Source: TMED23 sp964566055 (GTDB lineage: Bacteria > Pseudomonadota > Alphaproteobacteria > Rhodospirillales > UBA2165). Taken from it: a stretch of 38,673 bases of DNA. This document shows, one piece after another, positions 31,543 to 38,673 of this stretch. The stretch spans positions 1-38,673 of the forward strand of contig CAZMHI010000048.1 in assembly GCA_964566055.1 (NCBI GenBank). Direction: 5' to 3'. The position numbers and the translations under genes are program-made. The first letter of the stretch is position 1. Each line of letters opens with the position of its first letter. The notes under the pieces are model-generated. The model saw only the letters and a program-made list of their open reading frames with translations, was not told where the DNA came from and made no database searches.

Positions 31543-33228
31543 ATGGCACCTGATACGACAGCAAATAATCCATCCAGCGAGTCGCGTTCTGAGCGTGATC
31601 GTTTTGTGGCCTTCGCCTTTTGCTGGGCCGATGTATTATTTGAACTCAATGAAGATCAGGAAGTTACCTTTGCCGCCGGTGCGACCGAAGCTCTTATTGG
31701 CTGTTCACCGGGTCAACTCATGGGGCAGAATTTTCTTGATATAGTTAGTGAAGGTGACCGCACTTTGGCGGGACAACTCATCAATATCGCCAAGAAGCGC
31801 GGGCGGATTGAAAACGCAACCATAAAACTAAGTTCAAATGGCCGGGATACGGCCCCCCTGGCATTTGCCGGCTATCGGCTCGGCGATCTTGATGACCATT
31901 TTTTTCTTGCTCTCAGGGCAGGCGCTACCAGTACGACAACGCCGTCGGGCAAGAATTTATCACGCGATGGCAAAAGCGGTCTCTATACCTCTGAAACGTT
32001 TTCCGAACTTGCCGGTCAACAAATAAAAGAAGCCAATGAAGCCGGTATTGAGGCCGAGGTTAGCCTGGTCTCCATGCCGGAAATGGAAGATTTTAAGAAC
32101 AACCTTGATGATGATGCAGAGCAATCGCTGATCGATACCGTCAGTGCTTCCTTGCGGGCAAATTCAATCAATGGCGATGCCGCGGCCGAGGTTGGTGAGG
32201 GCAAGTATGCCCTGGTTCATGATTCCTCAGTTGATGTGCAAGATATCCAAGACCAATTATCGCAGGCGACCAAGGAAATTGACCCGACCGGAGAGGGCAT
32301 CGAAGCTGAAGCTGCCTCCATCGCGCTTGGCGATGATGACGTCGATGACGCTGATTTGGCCAACGGTTTGATGTTCGCTATCAATAAATTCAAAACCAAT
32401 AAAGGCAGTGAATTTAACATGGTGGATTTTACCACCAATCTGTCCGGCATGGTCGACGATGCGATGAATTCAGTTCATCAATTTCGTGACATTGTGGCAG
32501 GCGGTAAATTCAAAGTCGCTTTTCATCCTATTGTTCATATTGGCACCAGCAGAATTCATCATTATGAGGCCCTGGTACGGTTTAACCATATGCCGGAGGG
32601 GGAAAGCCCGTTTGAGACCATTACCTTCGCCGAAGAAGTGGGGATGATCTGGCAGTTCGATCTGGCCATGGCGAAGAAGGTAATTGAATGGCTGTTCGAG
32701 CATCGTGACAAAGATTATTCAATTGCGGTCAACATTTCGGGTAATTCGATCACCAATATGAATTATTTGAAAGGCTTGCAGGAGCTCCTCAAATTGAATT
32801 TCTGGGCGCGGGGTAAATTGTTATTCGAAATCACCGAATCCTCACGTATTGCCGATCTTGTGACCGCCAACCGCTTTTTCCAGACACTGCGCGATGAAGG
32901 CTATGAAGTCTGTCTGGATGATTTCGGCGCCGGTGCAGCAAGCTTTCAATACCTCGCCAGTCTAGAAGTTGATGTTGTGAAGCTTGACGGCAGTGCGGTA
33001 AAAAATGCGCTCATGGCCAAAAAAGGTAAGGCTTTTCTGTCGGCGCTGGCGCGCCTTTGTAAAGATATCGATGTTGAAACCATCGCTGAGTTTATCGATG
33101 ATGACGATACTTTGAAATTTGTCAGCGATTGCGGCGTCAACTACGCTCAAGGCTTTCTATTCGGCGAACCCTCCACGGACATCGAAATTTTTGATGAATC
33201 TGAACGCATTGCGCGTTCACTCGATTAA
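31543..33228 (+). CDS. EAL-domain protein with degenerate GGDEF domain and N-terminal PAS-like domain
   Basis: This 561-residue cytoplasmic protein starts with a PAS-like sensor (about 25-125). A GGDEF-like domain follows (about 145-310) with the signature lost (VGEGKYALV), so it cannot make c-di-GMP. The C-terminal EAL domain (about 318-545) keeps the key residues of an active phosphodiesterase: E342 (YEALVRF), N397 (VNISGNS), E432 (FEITES), D459-D460 (DDFGAG), K480 (VVKLDG) and E516 (TIAEF, where AEGVE becomes AEFID). It probably degrades c-di-GMP. It is 74 bases upstream of a GGDEF cyclase, so synthesis and breakdown are paired. The ATG at 31543 follows a 246-base AT-rich region. Confidence 0.9.
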   Translation: MAPDTTANNPSSESRSERDRFVAFAFCWADVLFELNEDQEVTFAAGATEALIGCSPGQLMGQNFLDIVSEGDRTLAGQLINIAKKRGRIENATIKLSSNGRDTAPLAFAGYRLGDLDDHFFLALRAGATSTTTPSGKNLSRDGKSGLYTSETFSELAGQQIKEANEAGIEAEVSLVSMPEMEDFKNNLDDDAEQSLIDTVSASLRANSINGDAAAEVGEGKYALVHDSSVDVQDIQDQLSQATKEIDPTGEGIEAEAASIALGDDDVDDADLANGLMFAINKFKTNKGSEFNMVDFTTNLSGMVDDAMNSVHQFRDIVAGGKFKVAFHPIVHIGTSRIHHYEALVRFNHMPEGESPFETITFAEEVGMIWQFDLAMAKKVIEWLFEHRDKDYSIAVNISGNSITNMNYLKGLQELLKLNFWARGKLLFEITESSRIADLVTANRFFQTLRDEGYEVCLDDFGAGAASFQYLASLEVDVVKLDGSAVKNALMAKKGKAFLSALARLCKDIDVETIAEFIDDDDTLKFVSDCGVNYAQGFLFGEPSTDIEIFDESERIARSLD

Positions 33229-33302
33229 AATAATGATATAATTGCCGTTTAATTTAGCTTGCAGACTTCCTATTTATAAAACTGTAAGGAGTAACTGGAA
33301 CG

Positions 33303-34991
33303 GTGGTTAGCCAAGTCATCAAAGATATGTCGGCTAAAGTATTGGAGGCACTAAATGGTGCTCCTAAAAGCTTTCTCGCGGCCTATCCAGAAGGTGCCGT
33401 GTTGGTTGACCCGGATGGTGCCGTGCTGGAAAGCAATACGAAAGGCTCACCGTTGGCAGCACTTATTGGTGACGATCAGCCGCCAGAGTTGCTGGATCTC
33501 ATTCACCAGGCGCGTGAAGGTCAGGGCGCGAATTTGAGCGGTGTTCTCATCGGGGAGGAGATGCAACTAAATGTGACTGCTGTGCCGGTTCAGGACGGCG
33601 AGGCAATTTTACTCTTAACCCATGATCAGACGTTCGAGCGCAACATGTTATCTGCGCTGGTTGATTCTCGCGCCAGATATAAAGATCTGGTTGATGTTTC
33701 CAGTGATTTCGCTTGGGAAATAGGTCCCGACGGTACGTTTGTATTCATTTCACCGGATGGCGCGCTTGATTATGTACCTGATGATTTTATTGGTCAAAGC
33801 CCGGAGAAATTTGGCCTTGAGCCGGTAAATTCCAAGGATCCGTCACCATTTTTTGCCACCGAAGCCGCATCTGACATTGATGTCAAAATGCTGCTTGCAA
33901 ACGGTGAACAGGCACGGCTTAAAGTCTCGGCGATTCCGTTGGTCGATGCTTCGGGTGCCTGGCAGGGAAGCCGCGGCGTCTGCCGGGATTTTACCGAAGA
34001 CAGCCGCCGCAAAACTGCGCTCGATGAAGCGCGAATTCGTGAAAAGTTATTGCGGCATCTCGTTGGTATCATCCGTGATGAAGTCGAACCCCTGAAAACG
34101 TTGACCGGGTCGATCGAATATATTGTTCACGCCTCCAGTTTCGAAGGCTGTAAAATATATACCCGTGATGAATATGATAAGCGGGGAGAGCATTTTATTT
34201 TAGCCGCCAAGTATGGTGATGAAACCGCCATGCCGCCGGACGCTCAGATATTGCCAAAAATTGAAAAGATTGAAAGCACTTCACCGGTTGCCGGCGATGG
34301 CTGGAGCGGTTTGCTGGCAACCACCGGATACCGTCAGCATGTTAACGGGGCGATCTGTGTCTGGCGCGGTGATGCGTCGACGGATTGGTCGGATGATGAA
34401 GTGGCGCTCATCGATACAGTGTCGGATCAGCTCGGCATTGCGATTGAAAGGGTGATGCATCACGAGCGAATTTTGCGGCTATCGCGCACCGACGAGCTTA
34501 CCGGGTTGCTCAATCGCCGGGCCTTTCTCGAAGAAGAATTGCCTCGGCGGATGGAACGGTTGCAGCATTCAGGCGGTACGGCGGCGCTGCTGTTTGTTGA
34601 TCTCGACAATTTTAAACTGGTTAATGATATTCATGGCCATCACCGTGGCGACGAGGCCTTAATTTCACTGGCTAGATTTTTGGAAAAACACTCGCGGCCC
34701 GGCGACGCCGTTGCCCGTTTTGGCGGTGATGAGTTTGCCATGTGGCTGGATGGCATCGATCAGAAAAGTGCTGAGAAACGTGCTCAAGCCATGATTGAAG
34801 ACAGCACAATATTAAAAGAATTTTCCGGCGATGATAAACATCCTCTCGGTTTGTCCATTGGCGTGTCGATGTATGATTCAGAAATCGATGAAAATATTGA
34901 CCATCTGATCCACCGGGCCGATGAGGCTATGTATAACGTTAAACGCCGAGGCAAAGGCGGCTTTGCTTTTGCCGATTTTGACCCCGCCTAG
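33303..34991 (+). CDS. diguanylate cyclase with PAS and GAF-like domains
   Basis: This 562-residue protein makes c-di-GMP from two GTP. It has two PAS-like segments (about 20-110 and 118-235), a GAF-like segment (about 250-385) and a C-terminal GGDEF domain (about 395-560). The GGDEF motif is at 474-478, the metal-binding D433/D435 is in FVDLDNFK, and an inhibitory I-site RPGD (465-468) sits five residues before GGDEF, so product feedback is likely. The start is GTG at 33303 with AAGGAG 11 bases upstream. It is transcribed with or after the EAL gene, and its TAG shares a CTAG with the convergent argB stop. Confidence 0.92.
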   Translation: MVSQVIKDMSAKVLEALNGAPKSFLAAYPEGAVLVDPDGAVLESNTKGSPLAALIGDDQPPELLDLIHQAREGQGANLSGVLIGEEMQLNVTAVPVQDGEAILLLTHDQTFERNMLSALVDSRARYKDLVDVSSDFAWEIGPDGTFVFISPDGALDYVPDDFIGQSPEKFGLEPVNSKDPSPFFATEAASDIDVKMLLANGEQARLKVSAIPLVDASGAWQGSRGVCRDFTEDSRRKTALDEARIREKLLRHLVGIIRDEVEPLKTLTGSIEYIVHASSFEGCKIYTRDEYDKRGEHFILAAKYGDETAMPPDAQILPKIEKIESTSPVAGDGWSGLLATTGYRQHVNGAICVWRGDASTDWSDDEVALIDTVSDQLGIAIERVMHHERILRLSRTDELTGLLNRRAFLEEELPRRMERLQHSGGTAALLFVDLDNFKLVNDIHGHHRGDEALISLARFLEKHSRPGDAVARFGGDEFAMWLDGIDQKSAEKRAQAMIEDSTILKEFSGDDKHPLGLSIGVSMYDSEIDENIDHLIHRADEAMYNVKRRGKGGFAFADFDPA

Positions 34992-35896
34992 CTGGCTTCA
35001 ATTAAGGTGCCGGCGCCGTGTTCGGTAAAAAGTTCCAGCAGCAGCGCATGCGGTACCCGGCCGTCGATAATAACTGCCGCGTCTACCCCATCATCAACCG
35101 CGTTGAGACAGGTCTCAACTTTTGGGATCATACCGCCCTGGATCGTGCCATCTTTAATCATCTGGCGCGCCTGTTTGGCATCCATTTTGCTGATCAGCTT
35201 ACCATCTTCATCAAGCACGCCGGCAACATCAGTGAGCAGCAGCAGACGTTTTGCCGTCATCGCGGCAGCGATCGCACCGGCGGCGGTATCAGCATTGATA
35301 TTAAAAGTTTCACCTTTTTCCCCGGCGCCAATCGGCGCGATCACGGGGATCATGTCGGATTCCTTGAAAACATCCAAGACATGAGTAGTGATGCTTTTGG
35401 GTTCGCCGACAAAACCGAGATCGAGAATTTTTTCGATATTTGAATCCGGATCCGCCTGGGTGCGCCTGACTTTGGCGGCTTTAATTAAATTACCGTCTTT
35501 GCCGGAAAGTCCAACGGCAAAGCCGCCGGCATCATTGATGGCCGCAGCGATCTGTTTATTGATCGTGCCGGCCAATACCATTTCCACCACTTCGACCGTA
35601 GCAGCGTCCGTGACCCGGAGGCCATCGACGAAAGAGGACTGAATCTTTAAGCGGTCCAGCATCTCCGCGATTTGCGGGCCGCCGCCATGCACGACGATTG
35701 GATTGATGCCGACATGTTCCAATAGCACAATATCGTTAGCAAACAGACCGGCCAGCTCACTGTCACCCATGGCGTGACCGCCATATTTTATGACAAAGGT
35801 CTCACCGGCGTGACGCCGCATATAGGGCAAGGCTTCGCCCAGTACAGCTGCCTGGGCGAGCGATTTTTCTTTAAGTTTGTCCTCTGTCTTACTCAT
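34988..35896 (-). CDS. argB: acetylglutamate kinase
   Basis: It phosphorylates N-acetylglutamate in arginine synthesis. The 302 residues (from ATG 35896; a TTG at 35905 is less likely) carry KYGGHAMGD (about 37-45), the HGGGPQI substrate loop (71-77 region), LLLLTDVAGVLDE and the C-terminal EHGAGTLI end typical of this amino acid kinase. It lies 96 bases downstream of engB in the leftward run. Its other usual neighbour, the HAD nucleotidase gene, is displaced by two rightward c-di-GMP genes. Confidence 0.96.
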   Translation of the reverse strand: MSKTEDKLKEKSLAQAAVLGEALPYMRRHAGETFVIKYGGHAMGDSELAGLFANDIVLLEHVGINPIVVHGGGPQIAEMLDRLKIQSSFVDGLRVTDAATVEVVEMVLAGTINKQIAAAINDAGGFAVGLSGKDGNLIKAAKVRRTQADPDSNIEKILDLGFVGEPKSITTHVLDVFKESDMIPVIAPIGAGEKGETFNINADTAAGAIAAAMTAKRLLLLTDVAGVLDEDGKLISKMDAKQARQMIKDGTIQGGMIPKVETCLNAVDDGVDAAVIIDGRVPHALLLELFTEHGAGTLIEAS

Positions 35897-35992
35897 GATC
35901 TTCAACTTTATTCTATCATTCCTATTTGGGCGCGCGACTTTAGCCTAACTCGTCGGAAATACAAAGTGAAAATCACCAATGATTTTATAAGG

Positions 35993-36628
35993 TTAGCCCG
36001 TTAAACTTGCCAAGGCCGCCCGCATTTCCTCGATGCCCCGGGATTTAAAAGAGCTGGTGACTAAGATCTCTGGATGGGCGGCGACATGTTGGGCAATTTC
36101 TTTGTGCGTTTTGCTAAGCAATTTCTCAAGCTCGGCTGCTTTTATTTTATCGCATTTGGTCAAGACGATTTGATAAGCGACTGCAGCCTCATCCATTAAA
36201 GCCATGGCTTCGCGGTCGGTGTCTTTCAGGCCGTGCCGTGAATCAACCAGTAAACAGACGCGACGCAATTGAACGCGGCCTCTGAGATAGCTTTTGATCA
36301 GGCGGGTCCATTGATCAACAACTGATTTGGCGGCTTTGGCGTAACCGTAGCCCGGCAGATCGGTCAGCATCATGCGGCCGCCGAGATCGAAAAAATTAAC
36401 CTGCTGGGTGCGGCCTGGCGTATTGGAGGTGCGGGCGAGGTTTTTACGTCCGGTGAGGGCGTTCAATAAGCTGGATTTGCCAACATTGGAGCGCCCGGCA
36501 AAAGCGATCTCCGGCAAATCAGTATCCGGTAATTGCTCAAAGCTCGCAGCACTGATGAGGAAATCGCAATTTTGCGCAAACAATACCCGGCCAGACTCAA
36601 GTTCAGCTGCTTCCGTATCCGTTTCCAT
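35993..36628 (-). CDS. engB: ribosome biogenesis GTPase EngB/YihA (YsxC)
   Basis: This small essential GTPase acts in large ribosomal subunit assembly. The 211-residue length is typical. GTPase motifs are GRSNVGKS (45-52, P-loop), RTSNTPGRTQQVNFF (switch I, about 66-80), DLPGYG (90-95) and TKCD (157-160). The ATG at 36628 lies 33 bases after the yidC stop, so cotranscription with yidC is likely. argB follows. Confidence 0.96.
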   Translation of the reverse strand: METDTEAAELESGRVLFAQNCDFLISAASFEQLPDTDLPEIAFAGRSNVGKSSLLNALTGRKNLARTSNTPGRTQQVNFFDLGGRMMLTDLPGYGYAKAAKSVVDQWTRLIKSYLRGRVQLRRVCLLVDSRHGLKDTDREAMALMDEAAVAYQIVLTKCDKIKAAELEKLLSKTHKEIAQHVAAHPEILVTSSFKSRGIEEMRAALASLTG

Positions 36629-36661
36629 GCGGAATATCCTAGCGCCTGTTAAACCGAATGG

Positions 36662-38464
36662 TTAGGTTTTCTTTTTTACTGCGCCGCCACCAATCTGGAC
36701 GCCGGCTTTGCGCATGATTACATATTGCTGCAAGACCGAAAGCGCATTATTCCAAGCCCAGTAGATCACCAGACCAGCCGGGAAACGGGCCAGCATAAAG
36801 GTGAACATAATCGGCAGGAACATAAAGATTTTTGCCTGGGTCGGGTCTGGCGGCGGCGGGTTCAGTTTTTGCTGAATATACATCGTCACACCCATGATGA
36901 TCGGCCAGATACCAATCGCCAAAATTTCCGGCGGTGACCAGTTGATCAGGCCGAAGAGATTAAATGGCGTTAGTGGATCGGCGGCGGACAAATCCTTGAT
37001 CCAGCCGTAGAATGGGGCGTGACGCAGCTCGATGGTGACAAACACCACTTTATAGAGCGCGAAAAATACCGGGATTTGCGGCAAGATTGGTAAACAACCG
37101 GAGGCCGGATTGGCCTTTTCCCGTTTGTACATCGCCATCATTTCCTGATTGAGGCGTGCTTTATCATCTTTAAAGCGTTCGCGCAGCTTGACCATTTCCG
37201 GCTGCAACAGCTTCATTTTGCTCATGGCGCGGTAGGACTTATTGGCGAGTGGGAAGAAGGCAAGCTTGATCAAAACCGTCAGCAGCAGGATCGAAAGGCC
37301 CATATTGCCGAGGAAGCCGGTGAAATAAACCAGCGCAAAGAAGATCGGCTTGGTCAGGAACTCAAACCAGCCCCAATCAATGGCGAGATCAAAACGCGTA
37401 ATGTTAAGCTTATCCCGGTAGTCGATGATTAACTGAGCTTCCTTGGCGCCGGCAAAAAAGCGGCTGCCGGTTTCGCTGGCGCCACCCGGGGCAATTGCCT
37501 GGGCAACGCCTCTGAAATCAACTTGGTAATTATCGAGGTTCTTTTGCAGCTGATCAGAAAACCGGGTATCGGCGGCGGTTTTTTGATCCGGGATCAAAGC
37601 CGTCAGCCAGTATTTATCGGTAATGCCGATCCAGCCACCCTTGGATTTATTTTGGACCAGCTTGCTTTCCTGAATTTCATCGTAATCGACTTCTTTCAGG
37701 ACACCATCGAACACGCCCAACAGGCCTTCATGAAGAATATAAAAATCGGTGATTTCCGGGGTACCGGTCCGCGAGATTCGGCCAAAGGGAAAAACTGTGA
37801 CCGGCTTGCTGCCGCCATTAACGACCCGTTGCTTGACCGTAAACATGTAATTGTCATCAAGGGAAATATCCTGAATGAACTTTACACCATCTGCATTTTG
37901 CCAGTTAAGTGATACCGGTGATTGAGGCGCCAGGGTCGGATTGTTCGCCGTCCAGACGGTGTTTGCATCGGGGGTTTTAGTATCGGCTGAAACCCAGCCG
38001 AAATCAGCGTAATAGGGATTGGCGCTGCCGAACGGCAACAAAAGAGAAATGTTATTGCTGCCTTCTTCGATGGTTTCCCGGTAGTCGTTCAAAATAAGAT
38101 CATCGAAACGGGCGCCGACCAGTGAGATCGAACCTCTGACGCGAGGCGAGGCGATTTTCAAACGCGGTGAAGCGGCGAGCGCTTTTTTCACGGCTTCAGC
38201 CTGAGCTTCAACACTATCGACGCCACCCGGAACCGGCACGGCCATGCCGGGCGCAGATGGCGCGCTTGGCGTTGAGCCAGGGGTCGCAGTTGATGTTGCC
38301 GGCATGCCCGGCGTTGATGGCGTGCCCGGCTTGGTTTGGGCAGCTTTTTGCTGCTCGGCGGTCAGCGTTTCCTGGGGCGGCTGTTGACTGGCGCTCCACC
38401 ACTGAAAGCCGACCATAATAAGGGCCGACAGCGCGATGGCGAGAAACAGGTTTTTTTGTTCCAT
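36662..38464 (-). CDS. yidC: membrane protein insertase YidC
   Basis: This 600-residue Oxa1/YidC insertase puts membrane proteins into the inner membrane, alone or with the Sec translocon. The N-terminal helix is at about 7-23. A Pro/Ala/Thr-rich linker (about 40-85, with repeated PGTPSTPG and APSAPG) precedes the periplasmic beta domain (about 95-340). The conserved insertase core with five helices follows from about 350, including the LLTVLIKLAFFPLANKSYRAM region and the CLPILPQIPVFFALYKV motif. It ends with a basic tail (KKKT). The start ATG at 38464 is preceded by AGGAAA. It lies 28 bases after the yidD stop, as in the usual rnpA-yidD-yidC order. Confidence 0.97.
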   Translation of the reverse strand: MEQKNLFLAIALSALIMVGFQWWSASQQPPQETLTAEQQKAAQTKPGTPSTPGMPATSTATPGSTPSAPSAPGMAVPVPGGVDSVEAQAEAVKKALAASPRLKIASPRVRGSISLVGARFDDLILNDYRETIEEGSNNISLLLPFGSANPYYADFGWVSADTKTPDANTVWTANNPTLAPQSPVSLNWQNADGVKFIQDISLDDNYMFTVKQRVVNGGSKPVTVFPFGRISRTGTPEITDFYILHEGLLGVFDGVLKEVDYDEIQESKLVQNKSKGGWIGITDKYWLTALIPDQKTAADTRFSDQLQKNLDNYQVDFRGVAQAIAPGGASETGSRFFAGAKEAQLIIDYRDKLNITRFDLAIDWGWFEFLTKPIFFALVYFTGFLGNMGLSILLLTVLIKLAFFPLANKSYRAMSKMKLLQPEMVKLRERFKDDKARLNQEMMAMYKREKANPASGCLPILPQIPVFFALYKVVFVTIELRHAPFYGWIKDLSAADPLTPFNLFGLINWSPPEILAIGIWPIIMGVTMYIQQKLNPPPPDPTQAKIFMFLPIMFTFMLARFPAGLVIYWAWNNALSVLQQYVIMRKAGVQIGGGAVKKKT

Positions 38465-38492
38465 GGTTTTTTAATTTCCTGACTTTATCTCT

Positions 38493-38673
38493 TTACGACA
38501 GTCCCGACGAAGGTGTGGCGGAAAACTCTTGTGAAGGTGTTTCGTTTGAAGAATTTGCGCGCCCGGTATATCCGTGCTTTGGCTCTTCTGCAACCGACTT
38601 TTCCGTTATTTTTGTACCATTTTTGCCGGTTGTTTTAGGTGGCACCGGATCATAGCCGCTGCTGCCCCAGGGG
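38493..38673 (-). CDS. yidD: YidD (membrane protein insertion efficiency factor), C-terminal part only
   Basis: Read leftward from the end of the window, the frame gives PWGSSGYDPVPP, matching the YidD C-terminal HPWGGxGxDPVP motif, and then runs about 48 more residues to a TAA at 38493-38495. The N-terminal, cysteine-containing part lies outside the window. YidD assists YidC-dependent insertion at the membrane. The tail past the motif is much longer than in the E. coli protein and is polar (rich in K, T, S, E). It ends 28 bases before yidC. Confidence 0.85.
   Translation of the reverse strand, partial: PWGSSGYDPVPPKTTGKNGTKITEKSVAEEPKHGYTGRANSSNETPSQEFSATPSSGLS

Noticed and set aside
1..38673. 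tRNA, rRNA or other structural RNA genes
   Set aside because: I saw no cloverleaf-like or rRNA-like stretches in the intergenic regions by eye; a covariance-model search was not possible here.

Overview
The window looks like a chromosomal segment of an alphaproteobacterium of Rhodospirillales type. This rests on gene content and order, not on a database match. Alphaproteobacterial markers are a DUF2336 protein, an IalB-family secreted protein, a DUF1127 small protein, a ScfR-type regulator divergent from isocitrate lyase, and the block yidD-yidC-engB-argB ... HAD nucleotidase-dapD-dapE ... truA-fmt-def | rmuC. Coding density is high. No rRNA, tRNA, CRISPR array or transposase was seen, and no stretch longer than 300 bases lacks a gene.

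Layout: 1-2.5 kb holds a 5'-truncated MFS transporter, a LysR regulator and a DUF1127 small protein. 2.5-4.1 kb encodes a membrane protein fused to a 2Fe-2S ferredoxin domain and a class III nucleotide cyclase. 4.3-6.5 kb is a tightly coupled operon of a TrmH-like RNA methyltransferase, an IalB-like exported protein and RlmN. 6.5-14.2 kb is bracketed by two paralogous proteins of unknown function that share a C-terminal GRRDSDNPN tail. Between them lie the ScfR regulator, aceA with a small downstream ORF, a tandem-terminator region, a DsbA/FrnE-like protein and an FAD monooxygenase. 14.4-16.5 kb holds argG and a KdsB-like cytidylyltransferase with an altered active site. 16.47-16.92 kb is a compact GxxExxY gene enclosed by inverted repeats made of three CACAGAG units each, and looks like a small mobile cassette. 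17.1-21.8 kb holds DUF2336, rmuC, def, fmt and truA. 21.8-26.0 kb is transport: an MFS_3 exporter, an SLC13 permease and a TctC/Bug-type binding protein. 26.2-28.5 kb holds a histidine kinase, a thioesterase and a membrane protein. 28.5-38.7 kb runs leftward through lysine/arginine synthesis (dapE, dapD, argB), a HAD nucleotidase, engB, yidC and the end of yidD. A rightward EAL/GGDEF gene pair is set into this run.

Connections: the ScfR/aceA pair is a classic acetate and fatty-acid (glyoxylate bypass) control point. def-fmt-truA serve translation initiation and tRNA modification. yidD-yidC handle membrane protein insertion. The EAL and GGDEF proteins form a c-di-GMP module, and the two paralogs of unknown function may carry a degenerate GGDEF-like fold.

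The strongest candidates for something undescribed are the CACAGAG-flanked GxxExxY cassette, the paralog pair, and the membrane/ferredoxin/cyclase fusion. A four-segment set of mutually exclusive hairpins upstream of the DsbA-like gene also deserves a look.
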